DNA from: Candidatus Omnitrophota bacterium
GTDB lineage: Bacteria > Omnitrophota > Omnitrophia > Omnitrophales > Aquincolibacteriaceae
DNA length: 5,090 nt
Assembly: GCA_023819025.1 (NCBI GenBank)
Contig: JAMWDC010000184.1
Location: 1 to 5,090 of the forward strand
Direction: 5' to 3'
In this document: positions 3,601 to 5,090 of the stretch, piece by piece
Numbering within the stretch: the first letter of the stretch is position 1
Layout: each line of letters begins with the position of its first letter
Notes under the pieces: generated by a model
What the model was told of the DNA's origin: nothing
Database searches by the model: none
Seen by the model: the letters and a program-made list of their open reading frames with translations, nothing else
Program-made: the position numbers and the translations under genes

Positions 3601-5090
3601 ATATCAGGAGCCTGTCAGTCTTCTCGAAATCGGGGATGATCTTGTCCGGAGAAAAATTGCCCAGCGGTTATTTCAGAATCCTGTGTTTAAGTGCTGGCTT
3701 CAAGCCGATTTCCGATTTTGGCCCCGGCCGACCCAAGAAAGCCTCGGGCCCGGAGGCCTGAATAACCTGAATAATAAAGAGGTCCACGGTGTCGGAACGC
3801 CGACGCAGACCTCGGAACGCGGTGGGCTCCGAGATACCATGATTGAGATTACAGGTTATCGTCTTCTCCCGGATGGCGGGAAAGAACCTGATGCAATGCG
3901 CCGGGGCCAAAACCCATGGGATGCTTTGATGATCACGGGATTCAATTCGCAGGAAGCCGTATTTGCGGCTTTACGTACCGCCGAGAACTCCAAAGATCTT
4001 CGGGTCCGTCAACTCTCAAAGGAAATCGAATCAAAATGGTCAATTCCGCAGGCTCGTTCTGAGAGCCGGGCGAGGGAAGAAGCGGAAAGGTTTGCAAGAC
4101 TTCTTGTTTCAGGCTCGATTCACAATATTTTGATTGTCGAAGATGATCCCGGTATCCTCGCAACCTACAGGGATCATTTATTTATTTCGGATTATTTTTC
4201 GAGCCCGTTCCATTCGGAATACGCAACCAACGGTCTTGAGGCGCTCAGAATGATTCACGAATCTTTTCGGCCCGATCTTATTGTTACGGATCTCCGAATG
4301 CCGCATATGACGGGCGAGGAAATGATAGCGCGGATCCGTGCCGAGGGGATCGATATACCGATTATTGTAGTGAGCAATACGGAACCCAGTGAGACCTTGA
4401 CTGCGACACCGAATTTGGTTTACCTCAAAAAGCTGGATCAGGCATCCATCATTTTGCTTCACCTTTTACGAATCCTCATGGCCCGCTCCGAGATGCGAAG
4501 CGACAATAGCAGACAGCAGGTTCCGGATGAAACGGTCCGTGCTGAAGCGCGGAGTGTTAAGGTAACCGAAAATATCCGTCCTGATATTACGGAGGATCTA
4601 AGGCGGGTCTTGACCCACCCCGACTTGACGGGACTACAGAGGCATGTTGTCCATGCCACCCAGTCGATTTTTGATTATCTGGTCTACGTATCCACCACAG
4701 CCCGTTTGATCCTCCAGGACCCGTCTTTGATTGATTCCTATCAAGACCAATTAGAACGTCTCCGTTCAAGACTTGGTCGAAGGTATGGAGTCACACTTTA
4801 CGTTTTGAAGCAATTGGCGGAAGCGATGCGCTCGGAAGGTGTCTATGCGTCTATGTCCGAGGACGGCCGGTTCTTCCATTTCAATTATTATTCCGCATTA
4901 CAGAGCGGGGGAGGCGGGGTCTTCGTGCCCTTGCAAGGCAACGATCTGAGTTATGAACAATCCGCCGAAGCCGTGGAAAAGATCTTAAACAAGAAACATG
5001 AAAATTTGGATGACCATATTCTGATCGGCACATTGAGGGATGAACTGGCAGACCGGAGTCTTACCTTCGACGATCTGGAGGGGCCTTGCC
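608..5090 (+). CDS. Giant exported multi-module protein with TraB/TIKI-like and receiver (REC) modules (partial at 3' end)
   Basis: The frame runs from ATG 608 to the window end without a stop, giving 1,494 complete codons. An in-frame TGA at 566 with no ATG, GTG or TTG between makes 608 the natural start, and a signal peptide follows immediately. The ribosome-binding site is poor: GGGG lies only two bases before ATG and a purine-rich AGAGA sits at 595-599. Module order is: signal peptide (1-30), TraB/TIKI-like module (about 81-604) split by a helical insertion, an unrecognised mostly helical region (605-1171), a receiver domain (1172-1290), and an unrecognised tail (1291-1494 and beyond). 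Four GC-rich palindromes, a twice-present 29-bp sequence and a 7-bp tandem repeat are read through in frame. The pentapeptide R-S-E-x-R occurs at residues 654, 718, 899, 1150 and 1293. The overall role is unknown; very long secreted proteins of this style are known from Omnitrophota. The open frame itself is very secure. Confidence 0.93.
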   Translation, partial: MKKLKIRFTTLLTAIAFVLNQLAFYGTSVAMVPESGIGSVSGQSLSGNLSEPEPVPRTSSFQLSIPPELGTIQEMISGNGPAIIHLETAHGNYQAQRKIQAILHYLKRRYDIDLLFVEGSAFELNPELIRFYPKRMDVTLEILDDLAKKAIVKGSELFLAEDRETRAYGIEDLKTYRANAESFKQVLIEQGKTSAFLQATDIQIKRLISPYINKDLKAFINRLEDFDRKLVPFLEWLSYLKTMALEHLDLDLSDPMSQIDWPMLVRMFKLQEIEKEMDREKFEQERDRFLKTIRRYMAGAVREPPLRISEPVLAETGLSKTNAEPIPQQNRYWISQIVFLLSVPLSHHKLPDPETGLLFENMISRLPRNFNYGAYPNVMRFIGHLVLQSELRADRLMKEIGQIQERIAYELAGTKKEKEILALLDDYRLLGRLFCLELTPADYEEIAARENSKLNDPQRIQPSAVIRRFLAINDGKRVKNVQFKHVGEIDQLFEKALDFYRGVNDRDRRMLENIEKILKREAGSKKQEVGNPETGFKKTAGAQFIAPFHLGRDQSRPDQTVFGLDAPNTLKAVIITGGFHAEPFKKYFEAHGCNYALIIPSLTSADGRQMYVRSVLEFSESEPVPTGAGLSRGGSRTASTSSTMETPAYAALSRSELRAHGIRVGRVNQEILRTSLAVLRKKRIRLDESVKTIWQKRFGLTAARSLIHGGHSLVRDSRSEVREAYGIPEKWVVLEQRTFASRLANIDLLLDGVAAYADQLPDMKRYLILSHSSFYQDRRTNLEKAQRQLDSLVNDRLDSANASKKKELTLKLARLMLGIADLYANLPEWQVQELIDRKYDVSYQEAWDDLDQAAKILSELFKEGISESHKKVIQELTRRHGDLSGKIWQRSRSKEGLSRSEIREFQVPEQIQERIASAGLGWIETWIGAEAPRWMDGILAGNTDRLRDLMGHAPESIQNAMTREDPVWIQDRIGKVQTRLQEFIAQSPGVLEVFRENGYQEPVSLLEIGDDLVRRKIAQRLFQNPVFKCWLQADFRFWPRPTQESLGPGGLNNLNNKEVHGVGTPTQTSERGGLRDTMIEITGYRLLPDGGKEPDAMRRGQNPWDALMITGFNSQEAVFAALRTAENSKDLRVRQLSKEIESKWSIPQARSESRAREEAERFARLLVSGSIHNILIVEDDPGILATYRDHLFISDYFSSPFHSEYATNGLEALRMIHESFRPDLIVTDLRMPHMTGEEMIARIRAEGIDIPIIVVSNTEPSETLTATPNLVYLKKLDQASIILLHLLRILMARSEMRSDNSRQQVPDETVRAEARSVKVTENIRPDITEDLRRVLTHPDLTGLQRHVVHATQSIFDYLVYVSTTARLILQDPSLIDSYQDQLERLRSRLGRRYGVTLYVLKQLAEAMRSEGVYASMSEDGRFFHFNYYSALQSGGGGVFVPLQGNDLSYEQSAEAVEKILNKKHENLDDHILIGTLRDELADRSLTFDDLEGPC
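1499..1526. repeat. In-frame palindrome 1 (GGGGC...GCCCC type)
   Basis: CAGGGGCAGTTCG (1500-1512) is followed directly by CGAACCGCCCCTG (1513-1525), plus an outer G-C pair. Only one of 14 positions mismatches (A1507 with C1518). It is read as AGAVREPPLR (residues 298-307), directly after a coiled-coil-like helix, and does not interrupt the frame. It shares its core sequence with the palindrome at 2499-2526. Confidence 0.8.
1535..1563 (+). repeat. 29-bp direct repeat, copy A
   Basis: This 29-base segment matches 2471-2499 at 24 of 29 positions, with the last ten bases (CAGGTTTAAG) and first eight (GAACCGGT) identical. It is read in the same frame as copy B, giving EPVLAETGLS here and EPVPTGAGLS there. 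It lies 8 bases downstream of palindrome 1. Confidence 0.7.
2164..2198 (+). repeat. Imperfect 7-bp tandem repeat inside the coding frame
   Basis: Five successive heptamers read GCGGGAG, GCGGGAA, GCAAGAA, GCAGGAA and GTCGGCA; the last is diverged. Seven is not a multiple of three, so copies cycle through frames, encoding a basic/polar linker REAGSKKQEVG. A copy-number change would shift the frame unless compensated. It lies just upstream of palindromes 2 and 3, making 2164-2277 a composite repeat patch within the insertion. Confidence 0.6.
2227..2250. repeat. In-frame palindrome 2
   Basis: AGGGGCACAAT (2227-2237) and ATTGCGCCCTT (2240-2250) pair over 11 positions with one mismatch and one G-U, around a TC centre. 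It has the same AGGGGC...GCCC outline as palindromes 1 and 4 but a different core. It is read through in the large gene around residues 540-548. Confidence 0.65.
2258..2277. repeat. In-frame palindrome 3
   Basis: GGGCGTGAT (2258-2266) pairs with ATCTCGCCC (2269-2277) with one T-T mismatch and a CA centre. It starts 7 bases after palindrome 2 ends, so the two form an adjacent pair of different cores with the same GGGC/GCCC ends. The frame continues through it as LGRDQSRP. Confidence 0.6.
2471..2499 (+). repeat. 29-bp direct repeat, copy B
   Basis: This is the partner of 1535-1563 (24 of 29 identical). It encodes EPVPTGAGLS in the same frame. Here the 29-mer directly precedes and shares its last base with a palindrome, whereas copy A follows one, so the order of the two elements is reversed between the sites. 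Confidence 0.7.
2499..2526. repeat. In-frame palindrome 4
   Basis: GTAGGGGCGGTTCG (2499-2512) and CGGACCGCCTCTAC (2513-2526) pair at all 14 positions if two G-U pairs are allowed. The left arm is nearly identical to that of palindrome 1, but this copy is read in a different frame, giving SRGGSRTASTS, a Ser/Gly/Thr-rich linker just after the TraB-like module. Confidence 0.8.
3741..3774. repeat. GC-rich palindrome followed by a 9-bp tandem duplication
   Basis: GCCTCGGGCCCGGAGGC (3741-3757) forms a near-palindrome around GGGCCC with one bulged G. It is followed directly by two perfect copies of CCTGAATAA (3757-3765 and 3766-3774), encoding the repeated LNN-LNN. This lies in the low-complexity linker before the receiver segment. 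The 9-bp unit preserves the frame. Confidence 0.6.
4121..4477 (+). other. Response-regulator receiver (REC) domain (residues 1172-1290)
   Basis: The domain begins HNILIVEDDPGIL, giving the first strand and the acidic pair D1179/D1180. The phosphoacceptor is D1228 in DLIVTDLRMPHMTG, with the usual M-P after it. The switch Ser/Thr position is S1256 at the end of IPIIVVSN, and the conserved Lys is K1275 in VYLKKL. About 119 residues is normal for a receiver. All key residues for phosphotransfer from a histidine kinase are present; the Pro usually following the Lys is replaced by Leu. No DNA-binding output domain follows within the window. No histidine kinase gene is in the window. Confidence 0.93.
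4478..5089 (+). other. Unrecognised region after the receiver domain (residues 1291-1494, continuing)
   Basis: It starts with the fifth pentapeptide (RSEMR, 1293-1297) and a polar linker (to about 1320). A helical segment follows (DITEDLRRVLTHPDL, then LQRHVVHATQSIFDYLVYVS). A second part has FFHFNYYSALQS, then four glycines at 1434-1437 and VFVPL. It does not resemble common response-regulator outputs (winged helix, LuxR, GGDEF, HD-GYP, AAA+) as far as visible. The frame is still open at the window end, so more modules are likely. Confidence 0.5.

Larger units (their letters stand above)
2420..4120 (+). other. Unrecognised, mainly helical region between modules (residues 605-1171)
   Basis: I recognise no family here. 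After the repeat-derived linker (622-644), the sequence is rich in amphipathic helical segments, for example LEKAQRQLDSLVNDRLD and the Trp-rich stretch around 925-945 (GLGWIETWIGAEAPRWMDG). A low-complexity Gly/Asn/Thr/Pro linker at about 1040-1073 separates it from a shorter segment (about 1075-1148) leading to the receiver domain. RSExR pentapeptides lie at 654-658, 718-722, 899-903 and 1150-1154. No catalytic signature or membrane segment is evident. Confidence 0.5.

Overview
The window is almost entirely one very long reading frame. An ATG at 608 opens a frame that has no stop codon through 5090, giving at least 1,494 residues with the C-terminus outside the window. The first 78 bases are the tail of a different upstream gene on the same strand. 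Between them lies a 529-base intergenic region (79-607) with no convincing gene. It holds an imperfect terminator-like hairpin, a long inverted repeat, a weak promoter candidate, an A-tract/T-tract hairpin and a possible folded RNA leader just before the start codon.

The large protein begins with a clear signal-peptide-like segment. It is followed by a module whose motif order (ETAH, VEG, then GGFH about 460 residues later) resembles the TraB/PrgY/TIKI and EreA/ChaN group of putative hydrolase folds, with a long helical insertion between the halves. A long unrecognised helical region comes next, then a complete response-regulator receiver (REC) domain with all the expected phosphorylation residues (1172-1290), then about 200 unrecognised residues. 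A receiver domain downstream of an export signal is topologically odd and is the most interesting feature here.

The frame carries DNA repeats without being broken. There are four GGGC-rich short palindromes (1499-1526, 2227-2250, 2258-2277, 2499-2526), a 29-bp sequence present twice in the same frame (1535-1563, 2471-2499), a 7-bp tandem repeat (2164-2198), and a palindrome plus 9-bp duplication (3741-3774). They sit in the module linkers or in the insertion. At protein level, a pentapeptide R-S-E-x-R occurs five times; two copies flank the receiver domain and one follows the TraB-like module. This suggests assembly by shuffling of modules through repeat-rich linkers.

Organism: a bacterium of roughly balanced base composition. 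A giant secreted multi-module protein with a 'TAHGN..AQ' type module, and palindromic repeats tolerated in coding DNA, recalls uncultivated Omnitrophota or related PVC-group bacteria. This is inference from style, not from a marker gene.
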